Assembly: GCA_030068145.1 (NCBI GenBank)
Contig: JAPJBO010000600.1
Span: 62,001 to 126,000 of the forward strand
DNA: 64,000 nt
Origin: Diplonema papillatum
Taxonomy: Eukaryota; Euglenozoa; Diplonemea; Diplonemida; Diplonemidae
Direction: 5' to 3'
Numbering within the stretch: position 1 is the first letter of the stretch; each line of letters starts with the position of its first letter. Made by a program: the position numbers and the translations under genes. Under the pieces are notes generated by a model. The model did no database searches. It worked only from the letters and a program-made list of their open reading frames with translations, and had not been told where the DNA came from. Positions 51,105 to 60,137 of this stretch are shown in pieces.

Positions 51105-54100
51105 TCAAAATGCGTCGTCATCATCAAAACTGTCGTCAACTGAATCCGAATCCTCGGGCCGCGCTAAGTTGTCGTCCAGCTCAGACTCCGAGGACGCCTC
51201 CGGTGTCGTCGGCGGCGATCCAGTCATCATCTGCAGCTGAGTGGCCGAAGGAAGCTCTGCGCTCCACACGTCCTGCATCCGAACCATCGCTTTGCCCCAT
51301 TCTATCGGATCCCCTTCGTCGAACGCCGATTGGGAAACGATGGGCGGGGGTTTGAACTCGCCATGACTGCCGCACGACTCTGACGAATGGGTCGAATCCG
51401 CACTGTTTTGACTACGACCATCACTAGGGTGATGATGGTGCGCGCGGTATCGAGATGCCTGCCGTGACGAGGGCGTCGTTCCGCTGTCATCGGTGAAGTA
51501 CAGGGCTTCAGGTTCGACCGCGCCGTCGGAAGAGTCGGAATCTCGCAAAGACGCGAAACCGCCGTCCGACGACGGTCCGACCATCTCGAAGATCCTACGC
51601 TCGACCGCATCGAACGGATCCCTCGCCCCCGGCGACGACGCAACCAGCGGCCCCCCGCCGCGCGAAGCCTCGGAGCTGCTGGCGGTGCCCTCGCCGCTGG
51701 CGGGATAGCTGCCGGGGGGTGTGTGCTCGTTCCCGTCGCTTTCGCCGCGGCGGGAGGCGACTTCTCCCGCGGCGGCTTGCCCGCGCCGGCGCCGGCGGCT
51801 GGCCGGCGGCGAGTACGCCCGGCGGAGGTCCTCGAGGATGGCGCCCTGCTCCGCTTTGAACGCCGACAAAATCTCTTCGAACGTCGGCTCGTCCGCCGCT
51901 GGACCGCATTCGACAACCCCGCTTGGGGCTTCCTCCAGTTCCGGCGTCCGGGACGCCGGCTGGCTGGTGAGCGGGAGGAGGTCAGCCGCCGCAGGCGGCG
52001 AAATTCCGGTTTGCAGCGGGGGATCGGCGCCGGACAGTTCGACCGATGCCCGTGGGGAGGCCGCCGTTGACGACGCAGCTGACTCCGCCTCGTACCGGGG
52101 CCGGGCGGTGTCGGCCGGGACGGTGAACGGCGCCGCGGCCTGCGGGAGGAAGCTGCTGATCATGTCGAACGACGGCGACGGCACCGCCGGCTCGCCGTCC
52201 GACGAGCCGCTCCCGCTCGGACCCCCCCTCTTTTTGCCGGGCGAGCTCGAGAACGCGCTCCCCGCCGTCTTCGCCGGACCCCGGCCCTGCCCCAGCGCGC
52301 TGCTGAGCGCCGGGGACCCGCGGTCGGGGGGCGTCGGCGGGTACTTGGGGGTCAGCTGCAAGCCGGGGGTCGTGGGCGACGCCGTCGTCTCGCTGGTCGG
52401 CCCCGGGTGCTGTTGTTTCGCGCGGGCGCCGGCTTCCTTGCGCAGGGCCCGGAGCGCTGCTTTGACGAGCCGCAGGTCCGCGGCGGTGAGATGCCCGTCG
52501 GTCAGGCACGCCTTCAGGCGCCGCGTCGTCGCCCGGGTCGGCTGCGGCGGCGCGTTCGGGTCCGGCGCGACGGTTTTACCCCGCCGCGGCGCCCCCGCGT
52601 CTTCGAGAGGCCGCACCGTCGCCGACGAACGTCTCGCCGCAAGCGGCAACACGTCAGCAGCCGGGGTTCTGAGGTCACGAGTGCGGCGGGTGCCGCTCGC
52701 GTCGCTGTCCGAAGACGTTCGGATCGAGACGATCCACGGCGTTCCCTCCTCCCACCCGCCGTGCGTGGGGTCCCGCCGGAACCCCGCCTGCGGTCCTCCG
52801 ACTTCGTCGACCCCTCCGTCGGACCAGTCTTCCCGTCGGTCCTCCTCGAACGCGTACGCGTACTGAAAGCCGGCCAGCCGCCACGGCGCTTCGAGGCGCC
52901 GCCGGCGCGTCGCTCGCGCGCCGAGCGCGACCGCCCTGACCCGCGCCGCGCCGCCCGAGCCGGAGAGGCTCGGGGACCGCTCGGGGTACCCCGCGGAGGG
53001 TCCCCCCGAGGAGGCGTCGGCTGACGCGGCGGACCGGACGGCGAACGCCTCGTGCGGGCCGAGGAAGCCGTCGTCGATGGGGAGCAGCCCGTGCAGGTTG
53101 CCCGCGGAAACAGCGGCGGGGGCATGGCCGCCCGGCGGCTGGGGGGAGGGGGGCGACGCTTCGGCGTCGGCGGAATACTGGAGGGACGGGTTGGTTTGAG
53201 ACGCGCTGAGCGTCGGCGAATCAGACCGCGACAACGACCCGAACCCGCCACCGCTCCCCCGCGTCGAAGAAGAGGTGCCGTCTGAAGGGTCGAGCGCCCT
53301 CCGCAGGCCGTCTACCGATCCCCGCAGCTGCTCCACCACCGCGCGCCGGTCGCCGTACTCGAACGACAGCACCGACCGGTCCAGCGCCGCGAGCGCCGCC
53401 CGCACCACCCCAGCATCTCCGCCCTCCGGGCGGACCGGCACCGCCTTCAGCATGCCCTCCAGCGCCCTGCTCAGCCGCAGCACGGCTTCCTCCGGCGCGT
53501 CGCAACCCGGCTGTTTCCCGGCCCGCTTCCGCCGCCAGCTGTCGCCGGGCTCGTTGGGGTGGCGCACCGACAGCGACGGGATGTCGTCGTCTTCTTGGAT
53601 GGACCCGTCGTCCTTCCGGTGGTGGCCCCCGGAAGACGTCCTGCTGAGGGTCGACACGTCGGACGGCGGGTGGTCAACTACCCGCGGCGTCGACTTCACA
53701 GAATCCGCGAGATCGCGCGATTGCGTGCGAATGCTCGACTGGACGACGGTCCGCGGCGTGCTGCGCCGGGACTCCGTCACGGAGGACGTCGTGGTGCCTG
53801 CCGCCGGCCGCTGGTTCAAATGGCGGGGGGTACGCAGCTCTGATGATGCCGTCGTGGACGATACGCTGCGGGACCTGAAGTCCTCGGTCACGCTGTCCGT
53901 CGGCATGCTCGCTGCCCTTGCGAACTTCGTTTGCCCCCCCCGGGTGCTGGAGGAGAAGGACGACGACCGGCTGCTGTCCACCAGCTCGGCCGGACCTCTG
54001 CGCCTCACGTCCGGCCTTTCGAGGAGCTCGACGAACCGGGTCGCGGCGCGGGCCCCGCCGTCGCTCCGGTAGAACAGCAGCGCCGCCCTGTGGACGGCGC

Positions 54101-54884
54101 GCAGGGTCGCCCACCGAGAGGGTACCGGCACCCGGTTATCCGCGCGCACCCGCGCCGCGGCTTCGAGCGCGAACCAGGCTAGCCGCCGCTCGGTGCGCGG
54201 CAGCGTCTTCGGCAGGCTCCGGGGCCCCGCCCACCCCGACTTTCGCGCCAGCCTCGCGAAGTGCCCAAGAGTGTCCTTCGCGGGCGTGCGCCTCGGGGGC
54301 TCTGTTTCCCGCGGTTTCCGGCTGCCTCCTTCGGACTCCGTTTTTCGCGCCGGTTTCTCTGCGTGCCCGAAAGTGCTTCCCGGGTGCTCTGTTTCCCGCG
54401 GTTTCCGGCTGTTTCCTTCGGACTCCGTTTTTGGCGCCGGTTTCTCTGAGTGCCCCAAAGTGCTTCCCGGGTGCTCTGTTTCCCGCGGTTCCCGGCTGTT
54501 TCCTTCGGCGGCCCGCCGGAGAGTGTCTGCGACGCGGCGAGCGGACGACGGGCCGACGACGGAGGCGAACGCGTCGACGGCGGGGCGCCTCAAGTACAGC
54601 GCCGCCTTGCGCTTCGCGTGGTACGCGGCGTTCCTGGGATCCGGCACCCAGCGGTACGCCGGCGGCGCTTCGGCCTCGGCCGTTATGCGCACGACCGTGC
54701 CACGCGGCTTCGGGGCATCCTGCCTCCGTTGCCTGCCGCCAACTCCCCCTGCGCCACTCCTTGGGGCGCAGGGCTGGACCGCGGTGGCGACGAGCAGGTC
54801 GTGGACGTCCTTCGCCTTCCGCGCGACGCTTTCGACGGCGGCGCCGAAGACGAGCAACTCTTCGAACGTCGTCGGCGGCTCCAT
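51105..54884 (-). CDS. Unrecognised 1,259-aa Ser/Arg/Pro-rich, probably disordered protein
   Basis: An uninterrupted minus frame of 1,259 codons in a strongly GC-rich block. It starts MEPPTTFEELLVFGAAVES, and the following helix-like segment (residues about 8-38) is the only part also present in the upstream duplicates. Residues 127-155, 156-184 and a weaker 185-215 are three 29-residue tandem repeats (EGNSRKPRETEHPGST then F/LGH, EKPA). Two further helix-like stretches occur (RATLR-type near 255-295; AALAALDRSVLSFEYGDRRA near 490-520). Most of the rest is Ser/Thr/Pro/Arg-rich low complexity. The C-terminus is acidic (DSVDDSFDDDDAF). No catalytic motif, signal peptide or membrane segment. Long shadow frames on both strands are expected from GC richness, but the in-frame 87-bp repeats and broken external copies favour this frame. 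Introns cannot be excluded. Confidence 0.65.
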   Translation of the reverse strand: MEPPTTFEELLVFGAAVESVARKAKDVHDLLVATAVQPCAPRSGAGGVGGRQRRQDAPKPRGTVVRITAEAEAPPAYRWVPDPRNAAYHAKRKAALYLRRPAVDAFASVVGPSSARRVADTLRRAAEGNSREPRETEHPGSTLGHSEKPAPKTESEGNSRKPRETEHPGSTFGHAEKPARKTESEGGSRKPRETEPPRRTPAKDTLGHFARLARKSGWAGPRSLPKTLPRTERRLAWFALEAAARVRADNRVPVPSRWATLRAVHRAALLFYRSDGGARAATRFVELLERPDVRRRGPAELVDSSRSSSFSSSTRGGQTKFARAASMPTDSVTEDFRSRSVSSTTASSELRTPRHLNQRPAAGTTTSSVTESRRSTPRTVVQSSIRTQSRDLADSVKSTPRVVDHPPSDVSTLSRTSSGGHHRKDDGSIQEDDDIPSLSVRHPNEPGDSWRRKRAGKQPGCDAPEEAVLRLSRALEGMLKAVPVRPEGGDAGVVRAALAALDRSVLSFEYGDRRAVVEQLRGSVDGLRRALDPSDGTSSSTRGSGGGFGSLSRSDSPTLSASQTNPSLQYSADAEASPPSPQPPGGHAPAAVSAGNLHGLLPIDDGFLGPHEAFAVRSAASADASSGGPSAGYPERSPSLSGSGGAARVRAVALGARATRRRRLEAPWRLAGFQYAYAFEEDRREDWSDGGVDEVGGPQAGFRRDPTHGGWEEGTPWIVSIRTSSDSDASGTRRTRDLRTPAADVLPLAARRSSATVRPLEDAGAPRRGKTVAPDPNAPPQPTRATTRRLKACLTDGHLTAADLRLVKAALRALRKEAGARAKQQHPGPTSETTASPTTPGLQLTPKYPPTPPDRGSPALSSALGQGRGPAKTAGSAFSSSPGKKRGGPSGSGSSDGEPAVPSPSFDMISSFLPQAAAPFTVPADTARPRYEAESAASSTAASPRASVELSGADPPLQTGISPPAAADLLPLTSQPASRTPELEEAPSGVVECGPAADEPTFEEILSAFKAEQGAILEDLRRAYSPPASRRRRRGQAAAGEVASRRGESDGNEHTPPGSYPASGEGTASSSEASRGGGPLVASSPGARDPFDAVERRIFEMVGPSSDGGFASLRDSDSSDGAVEPEALYFTDDSGTTPSSRQASRYRAHHHHPSDGRSQNSADSTHSSESCGSHGEFKPPPIVSQSAFDEGDPIEWGKAMVRMQDVWSAELPSATQLQMMTGSPPTTPEASSESELDDNLARPEDSDSVDDSFDDDDAF
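54246..54506 (-). repeat. Three 87-bp in-frame repeats inside the 1,259-codon gene
   Basis: Boundaries near 54506, 54419 and 54332 give units of 87 bases (29 codons). The first two differ at few positions (EGNSREPRETEHPGST versus EGNSRKPRETEHPGST). The third keeps SRKPRETE and LGH but has diverged and lost codons. All length changes keep the reading frame, which supports a coding role. Confidence 0.85.
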
Positions 54885-55642
54885 TGTTGCGTTCCCAAGA
54901 ACGGAGGGTGCCTAATGTTACTGAGGCAGGGAGGGGGAAATCTGAGTTTAATCTTTAGGACACTGCCCGTTCTGCATGATGACGGGGATAGAAGCCTAAC
55001 AAGGGCACAAGTTTTGTTTTGAACCGGGATACAGGAAGATTTGTCCTGGTGCTAGCATCTTCGAAGATGAAAAGCGAAGATGAAATGCCCACGACAGTGG
55101 CGCGGTTTCACCGGGACACCTGTTGGTTGCCTGCCACCGACCCCCCGCTCCTCTGGACCACGGGCTGGACCGCGGTGGCGACGAGCAGGTCGTGGATGTC
55201 CTTCGCCTTCCACGCGACGCTTTCGACGGCAATGCCGAAGACGAGCAACTCTTCGAACGTCGTTGGCGGCTCCATTGTTGCATTCCCAAGAACGGAGGGT
55301 GCCTAATGTAACTGAGGCAGGGAGGGGGAAATCTGAGTTTAATCTTTAGGACACTGCCCGTTCTGCATGATGACGGGGATAGAAGCCTAACAAGGGCACA
55401 AGTTTTGTTTTGAACCGGGATACAGGAAGATTTGTCCTGGTGCTAGCATCTTCGAAGATGAAAAGCGAAGATGAAATGCCCACGACAGTGGCGCGGTTTC
55501 ACCGGGACACCTGTTGGTTGCCTGCCGCCAACCCCCCGCTCCTCTGGACCACGGGCTGGACCGCGGTGGCGACGAGCAGGTCGTGGATGTCCTTCGCCTT
55601 CCACGCGACGTTTTCGACGGCAATGCCGAAGACGAGCAACTC
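54771..55642 (-). repeat. 391-bp tandem duplication of the gene's 5' end
   Basis: GGGCTGGACCGCGGTGGCGA starts at 54771, 55162 and 55553, exactly 391 apart twice. Each unit carries the first about 38 codons of the gene plus upstream DNA. Copy 1 is the working start. Copy 2 still has the ATG and most of MEPPTTFEELLVFG, but its frame stops soon after. Copy 3 is cut at 55642. Identity between copies 2 and 3 is higher than between either and copy 1, so copies 2 and 3 arose last. Confidence 0.93.
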
Positions 55643-56329
55643 AGTACTGAGGCGGGGAGATTAGTAAATGTTTAGACAGAGAACACCGCCTCTCATTCTT
55701 CGAAGAAGATGTTGAGGTAGGTAGAGTAATGCAAGATGGGAAAAGGGAGTGTGGGACTCCTTTATCGCGGGGGTACTGTTTAGTTTCGTGTGGGGGCTGA
55801 ATCTTGCTTCTCGTGGAGGATAACGTGCATGCTTGGAACTGCGCGCCTAGCACCGTGGGCTTACCTGCACCGAATTTCGGTCTTTTCGCCACGGAACACA
55901 TCAAGCGGGCCATCATCGTCGCTACATCCAGGAGCGGGCACCACAGCAACAAATGTGAAAGAAATGGTTTCCGGAAACTTCCATAGTTTGGCACCGGTAC
56001 AGAGACCAACCTCATTCCATTTCTTTTGAAAGTGGGAGAACAAACACACGCGATACTGCACTTTCAGCAAAAAAGGGCGAAGAAGAATGGAAGCGTGCGT
56101 GTGTTGAGAAAAGAAAAAGCAACGAACTGCTGGGAGAATGAAGAACAAAAAATGGGTACCACGTTCTCCAGAGACAGGAGGTCTCGCTCTCTCACTTTGG
56201 GCGGAAGACTGACGAACGAAAGTGGGTAGAGTGTGTAGAAATACCCGGAGACGCCGCCCCGCTGCCTATTCCGACGGAGGCTAGAAAAGGGCGAAAATAA
56301 TTCGAGTACAAAAGACAACCGTTGTTGAA
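55643..56329. other. Non-genic stretch with family K copy 6
   Basis: 55830-55935 is a diverged K copy (TGCATGCTTGGAACTGCG, TTTCGGTCTTTTCGCCACGG, AACACATCAAGCGGGCCATC, ATCGTCG). No gene supported. Confidence 0.55.
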
Positions 56330-56455
56330 CACTTGTCCGGTCTTCCCCTGTGTTTCGTGCGGCGGGAAGGCAAGGGGCGTTCGGTGCGGATCCTCCTTTG
56401 GAATTCGCAGCTGGCGGTCTCCTCGAGTACTTCTGACGAAGCGGGTGTCCAATCA
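56330..56455 (+). repeat. Family B copy, diverged
   Basis: CACTTGTCCGGTCTTCCCC, TGTGTTTCGTGCGGCGGG, CAGCTGGCGGTCTCCTCGAG and GAAGCGGGTGTCC follow the order of the B module. The left half is lost. Confidence 0.5.
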
Positions 56456-58635
56456 AAAGTGATTGCGTTTGAGTGGTTCACGTCGGTGGTTTCGGGAGGA
56501 GAAAAAATGAGACAACGCGGTGAAATACCGCCTCAGAAGCGGGTGGCAACATTTTGGCGAGAAGAGCGGAGCTCGCGCGTTGGCGGCGCGGCATCGCTCT
56601 GTTAGCGGTTCGTCGATCCAAACCAGTCGACCCCAATCTTGGCGGGGCTGACGAGAAGGAAGCTCGCTGTGGACAACTTTGCCACTTCAGGCCACGTGAG
56701 GCTGACTTCCCACGCGATCAAGAGAGAGAGACGAGTTAGAGTGTGTTAGGGACCATCTCTCCGAGGAGTATCCGGTCACCCCACTCGCGATCAATACCGC
56801 GAGGCAGCTCAGAGGTTGCTGGCTGACTGTGCCCGCGCAGCCAAGAAGATGGCGTCGCGCACCTCACTTTTCTGCGCTGCTTGCCCACCTTCTTTTGACT
56901 CCGTCTTCTGCGGCCGGGTTCACCGTGAAGAACAGTTGAGTGGCAGCTCTCGGCTCCAACTTTTTTGGCGGGAACTTTCGCCCCGAGTCAAAGCGTTGGT
57001 CGTTATTTTCGGTTTTCAAACGTTGTTCGCAATGCCTCAGAGCATCGATAGGAATAGCTGAGGTCGCAGCTCTTTTGACTTGATAGAAAAAGAGGAGATA
57101 AGCAGGTGATTGTTCTCCTCTTTTTCTCACAGGGGAGTAGGTCCTGATTATTCGGGGTACGTTCTGGTATTTCCGACAGCAAGGATTTGACAGAATGGAC
57201 TGTAACGGAGGAAAAAAGCTTGCGGAGACGGTCTCTGCGCGATCACTGCAGTAAGAGAAGTTGGGTGGTCGTTGGTAGATCTGATTCTGGGAACACAGGG
57301 AAAGGTGTGAACGGTTGCGATGATCTGTCGGTTGGGTAGTTCGTGCTACCCCGTTTCTTGGTCATGTACATGTACCTTGTGTGTGTGTGTGTGGAGAAGA
57401 GAGTTGCTCGGGCGATGTTTCGTGTATCAGGACTCAAAAAAGATGTTTTCCACGCGGGCAAAGGCAAAAAAGCAATCCCGGGCTTGCGACAGACGAACGA
57501 CCGGAGAAATTCGCATCGCAAGAAGCAAGCGGTGATGGCGCTGAACCTGGAAACAACCAGCCTGACCTCTTCCTCATCAGCAGAGACTCCGACGAACGAC
57601 GATATCAGTGCACGTGTCTACAGTGCATATTTCCTCATTCCCCGTTGTGTCGGCAGGCTGAGTTGTAGCAGTAGAATAGTACTAGTCGTCACCCCCTCGG
57701 TCCGAGTAGAGACGGCAAAAAGTATGCAGGCAGCCGGGCAACAACCAAGAGAAGAAGGACCGGCATTTCCAGTGGCGCAGACGCATCGCTGCTTCTGAGG
57801 ACAGAAAAAGGGAAGCGGAAGGCCCCCGAAGACAGAGAAACAGGCCATTGTGGTGGGCGTTTGGAAAGAAGTGGATTCGTCGTGTCCCCCAATAGGGGGC
57901 AACGTTCCCGAAACAGGAAGCCGACGGCTGCGTTCTTTAGCGTTCATTGTGGTTTAGAGGTTTGGTGGTTTAGGGTCTCCGGCTGACCATTGAGGCTGTG
58001 AGGCGGGTAGTATGAGGGATGTAGGTATGATTATACACTTTAACTAACACTTTAACCACGGCTGTATTAGTAATAAGTATTGCGACCGACACAGAGATCG
58101 TAGATTAGTGTTTAGGCTGACACTGCCTTTCTCATCATAGCTTTTCGAAGAAGGGTGGAGACGACGAAGAAGCGCTATCCCGGAGGACAAAAAGCGAGTA
58201 TAGAAAGTGTCTTCTTCCTTTCCCGATTCAGAACTGGTGTTACCATAAGAATTGAGCAAAGACGAGTGTTTGATATCTTTGCCAACTACCGGGGGGCTGC
58301 AAGAATTCGGCCGTTGTTTGTGTGAACAACCTTGCTGCCATCAAGAATGCGAGGAGGTAACAATGGCGCGTTTCCATACTCAGTGGTTGCGTCGACAGAT
58401 TCCGTGTTGTGTCCAACCGAGCGGCAGTCGCTCCTCCACCTCTCAGGAAAAACCACCGACTGCGGGAACTCCCGGGAAATCTGCGACCAAGGGCAGCCCC
58501 GCTGCAGTCAACAGCGCAGGGCGCACGGCACCCCACGTGTCCTTCGTGTTTCGAGAAAAAGAGGAGGAAACGGGAAGGAAAATAAAAAGGTCAACGGGCG
58601 TTAATTCGCCGCGATACGGACGACGTCTGTTTCAG
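56456..58635. other. Non-genic stretch with repeat I and family D cores
   Basis: 56718-56790 is repeat I (GAGAGAGACGAGTTAGAGTG, GACCATCTCTCCGAGGAG). 57958-57992 holds a D core (TTTAGGGTCTCCGGCTGACC). Plus frames at 57343-57798 and 57381-57668 overlap in different phases. One contains a Cys-rich RRYQCTCLQCIFPHSPLC run, but no family is recognised, so neither is called. The 165-codon plus frame at 58252-58749 runs into the duplicated 76-bp segment. Confidence 0.45.
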
Positions 58636-58711
58636 TGGGCAACCCTCCGGTGCGCAATTGCCTATCTGGAGTGCAGCTGGGGAGTCCAGCAGGGAAAAGC
58701 AAACGGAGGAT
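58636..58711 (+). repeat. 76-bp direct repeat, copy 1
   Basis: GGGCAACCCTCCGGTGCGCA through GGGAAAAGCAAACGGAGGA is repeated without visible change at 59047-59121, about 411 bases away. It is followed by repeat I copy 3 (58752-58815: GACGAGAACATGCTCTCTCC, GGGGAGCTTCCGGTCGCC). Confidence 0.9.
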
Positions 58712-59046
58712 GCAGTGGAACAGAGAAGGGGGAAAGTGAGAGTGAGTGAGTGAGAGAGAGACAGAAAAAGACGAGAACATGCTCTCTCCGGGGAGCTTCC
58801 GGTCGCCTCCCTACGCCCCCCCGCCATACTGATACGGCGGGCGTTAATCGCTTCGTCGGAAGCGCGCTGGGCTGCGATTTGGCACTGTGGGTCACGGTGC
58901 AGATGTAGGCGCTGCCAGAGCCCGTTGTGGCGAGCGGGCTAGTTCGTCCCGCGGGGAATCGCTGTCTTGTCTTGCTATGGCCCCTTCGTTCTCGGCCAAC
59001 TGCGGCGCAGTAGTTCGCAATCTGAGATTGTACACCTGCCAATGGA

Positions 59047-59121
59047 GGGCAACCCTCCGGTGCGCAATTGCCTATCTGGAGTGCAGCTGGGGAGTCCAGC
59101 AGGGAAAAGCAAACGGAGGAC
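59047..59121 (+). repeat. 76-bp direct repeat, copy 2
   Basis: Identical or nearly so to 58636-58711. Upstream context differs (GCCAATGGA here, TTTCAGTG there). The segment between the copies carries no recognisable ORF. Confidence 0.9.
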
Positions 59122-59396
59122 AGTACTGACGGCTCTGCGCGCCGAACAAGGGTTTCGTTGAGTTATCGGCGTCCACTTCAGCTGAGGAAAGCACGGGATT
59201 CCTTTTCGTTTTTTTCAGGGGACGGAGTGTTCTTCCAAAAGTCTTTGATTCGTTGATCGGTGCTCGGTTGTGTGAACCTTCATAGACTGATGCGCGCAGC
59301 ACTAGGTCCTGAAGCATCGCATATGATTCGAAGGACGAGCATACGTTGTTCAGGTGACAAACAGTTTAACATCACATTTTCTCTTCTTTTCATCCC

Positions 59397-59462
59397 CCCC
59401 CGACTTGTGTCAGACTAGCCCACCCAGGGGTGGTTGGTCCTTCTACGGAGGGTTTTTACTGT
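59397..59462 (+). repeat. Family E copy, truncated
   Basis: CGACTTGTGTCAGACTAGCC, CACCCAGGGGTGGTTGGTCC, TTCTACGGAGGGTTTTTAC. Plus orientation. It lacks the GTTGCTTGGGG end. Confidence 0.65.
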
Positions 59463-60137
59463 TGCAGTTGTATTGAGTTCAGAAATGATGCGCTGTTGCT
59501 TTTTTTTCGGAAAGGGAAGAAAATGGAAAATGGCACGTTGACAAGGAAGGCCGATTCCCCCTACGAAAGGGTTCAGAATGGTACTGTGTCCCGCGGGCAA
59601 GCCACGAGCTACGAGATGTTCAACTTTACCTGTTGTCTGCGTCGGTACAGGTCTTTTGTTTTCTTGCGTGGTTTAGAGGTTCGTTTTCTTTTTCGAAAAA
59701 TCCGGGAGCACACATGGCACAGCAAAAGATAAGGGAAAGCGCGCAACTTTTCAGTTTCCGCCGTTTCTGGGGGCTCACGGGTTCTTCCTTTGAGGGTTCA
59801 CTTTCATACTGAAAGGATGCGTGTCACCCAGCCCGACGGGGGAAGGTGGTTCGACGCCTTGCTTGGTTCTACATTGTTGCTTTCTCTTGCCCTGACCAGG
59901 CCTCGTAGCTGCTCGCGACACGTAACGATAAGCGGGGTTTTAGAACATCGTTGAAACGAGTTTTTCAACTCAAGCCTCTATGCCGGGTGAATGTGTGGTG
60001 AGTTTCCGAATACTCTCGCGAGCGCACCTCGAAGGTATGCAACGGAAAAAATGAACCGTCTGGTCCGACACAGTGCAGGCGATGATTGCTGCGAAAACGC
60101 AGCTTTGAACGACACCACCGCCGACTCGAGGGGATGC
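59463..60137. other. Region downstream of FAS
   Basis: No additional gene supported. It probably includes the 3' untranslated region of the FAS gene. No repeat family recognised. Confidence 0.5.

Noticed and set aside
51302-54958. Many long frames overlapping the 1,259-codon gene on both strands
   Set aside because: Expected in strongly GC-rich DNA. Only the -51105 frame spans the block and keeps the 87-bp repeats in phase.
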